Origin: Chloroflexota bacterium
Lineage (GTDB): Bacteria > Chloroflexota > Limnocylindria > QHBO01
Direction of reading: 5' to 3'
Length of the DNA: 14,341 nucleotides
NCBI GenBank assembly: GCA_020848055.1
Contig: JADLBB010000258.1
Location: 1 to 14,341 of the forward strand
Shown: positions 13,784 to 14,341 of the stretch, in pieces
Layout of the letters: every line of letters starts with the position of its first letter
Position numbering within the stretch: position 1 is the first letter of the stretch
Position numbers and translations under genes: made by a program
The notes under the pieces: generated by a model
The model's database searches: none
Told to the model about the DNA's origin: nothing
The model's input: only the letters and a program-made list of their open reading frames with translations

Positions 13784-14341
13784 TCAGCCGGTGTAGCGGG
13801 TGAAGACGCTCACCACGTTCTGGCCGCCGAAGCCGAAGCCGTTGACGATGGCGGCATCCACGTGCGCTTGCCGCGCCACGTTGGGGACGTAGTCGAGGTC
13901 GCAGTCCGGATCGGGCGTCTCCTGGTTGATGGTGGGTGGGATGACCCCGTCGCGGATGGCCAGGATCGCGGCCAGCCCGCTCATGGCGCCCGCCGCACCG
14001 AGGGTGTGGCCGATCATGCTCTTGTTGCTGCTGATGGCCAGGCTATCCGCGTGGCCGCCGAACGCGGCGCGAATGGCCCTCGACTCGGTCGCGTCGTTGA
14101 GCGGCGTCGAGGTGCCGTGCGCCACGACGTAGTCGATCTGCTCGGGCGCCAGGTGCGCGTCGTTGACCGCCCGCTGCATGGCCAGGGTGGCGCCGATGCC
14201 GGACGGGTCGGGTGCAGAGATGTGGAACGCGTCGGCGGTCAGCGCGCCACCGGCCACCTCGGCGACGATCACCGCGCCACGGGACTCGGCGTGCTCGGCC
14301 GACTCGATGACGAAGGCGCCGGCCGCCTCGCCGAACACGAA
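13784..14341 (-). CDS. fabF: 3-oxoacyl-[acyl-carrier-protein] synthase II, C-terminal part (cut by window edge)
   Basis: The C-terminal 185 residues of a beta-ketoacyl-ACP synthase, the condensing enzyme of fatty-acid elongation. The frame is open to the right edge (FVFGEAAGAFVIES), so the start and the catalytic cysteine lie outside. Visible are VAHGTSTPLNDATE with the first catalytic His, SNKSMIGHTLGAAGAMSG with the catalytic Lys and second His, PPTINQETPDPDCDLDYVPN, and NGFGFGGQNVVSVF, the C-terminal FabF/thiolase-fold signature with Gln in place of the more common Thr or His. FabF of fatty-acid synthesis is more likely than a polyketide KS because nothing else points to a polyketide cluster, but upstream context is missing. 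Confidence 0.92.
   Translation of the reverse strand, partial: FVFGEAAGAFVIESAEHAESRGAVIVAEVAGGALTADAFHISAPDPSGIGATLAMQRAVNDAHLAPEQIDYVVAHGTSTPLNDATESRAIRAAFGGHADSLAISSNKSMIGHTLGAAGAMSGLAAILAIRDGVIPPTINQETPDPDCDLDYVPNVARQAHVDAAIVNGFGFGGQNVVSVFTRYTG

Noticed and set aside
1..14341. CRISPR arrays, tRNA/rRNA genes, insertion sequences, attachment sites and replication origins
   Set aside because: No regularly spaced repeats, cloverleaf-like segments, transposase or integrase motifs, terminal inverted repeats or clusters of DnaA-box-like sites were seen.

Overview
This is a GC-rich window (I estimate about two-thirds G+C by eye) from a free-living bacterium's chromosome. Densely packed, mostly overlapping genes, housekeeping genes beside a cell-surface polysaccharide locus, several probable leaderless starts and no plasmid or phage hallmarks would fit a Chloroflexota lineage or a high-GC actinobacterium. 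That placement is an inference; no rRNA or other marker here decides it. I found no tRNA, rRNA, CRISPR array or insertion sequence.

Left part (1-10070): an exopolysaccharide/capsule locus. Most of it lies on the minus strand, so it is transcribed from high to low coordinates. The first block is ugd (UDP-glucose 6-dehydrogenase), then a membrane protein with a degenerate GGDEF-like domain, then a short polyprenyl-phosphate sugar-1-phosphate transferase; these are translationally coupled (GTGA overlap, then a 1-nt gap). A plus-strand pair follows, convergent with that block: a 92-aa three-helix membrane protein and an extended SDR sugar epimerase, coupled by an ATGA overlap. The second minus-strand block is Wzx-type flippase, polysaccharide deacetylase (ATGA overlap), a Wzz-type protein with a dead kinase-like domain, an O-antigen ligase/Wzy-type polymerase, and galE cut by the left edge. 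Together they cover precursor supply (Ugd, GalE, SDR), initiation on the lipid carrier, flipping, polymerisation/ligation, length control and trimming of a Wzx/Wzy-type glycan. No ordinary glycosyltransferase is visible, so those should lie outside the window, probably left of galE.

Middle (10071-10420): a 350-bp non-coding leader upstream of ugd. It carries two adjacent perfect dyads built on GTAC-N4-GTAC with centres 22 bp apart, plus a third dyad. It is the best candidate for the control region of the locus.

Right part (10421-14341): a membrane-anchored zinc-ribbon protein, a short remnant resembling the N-terminus of FkbM-like methyltransferases, cysS, a divergent zinc-ribbon NUDIX hydrolase, a small four-helix membrane protein, and fabF cut by the right edge. 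The NUDIX gene, the small membrane gene and (less exactly) cysS have TANNNT boxes immediately upstream of the start, which suggests leaderless mRNAs. The ugd and Wzz-like genes instead have clear Shine-Dalgarno sequences.

The most noteworthy theme is that three proteins of the polysaccharide locus keep a recognisable enzyme fold but lack signature residues: GGDEF read as GETTF, a BY-kinase-like domain without its P-loop lysine, and Ugd with the Asp after the catalytic Cys replaced by Gln.
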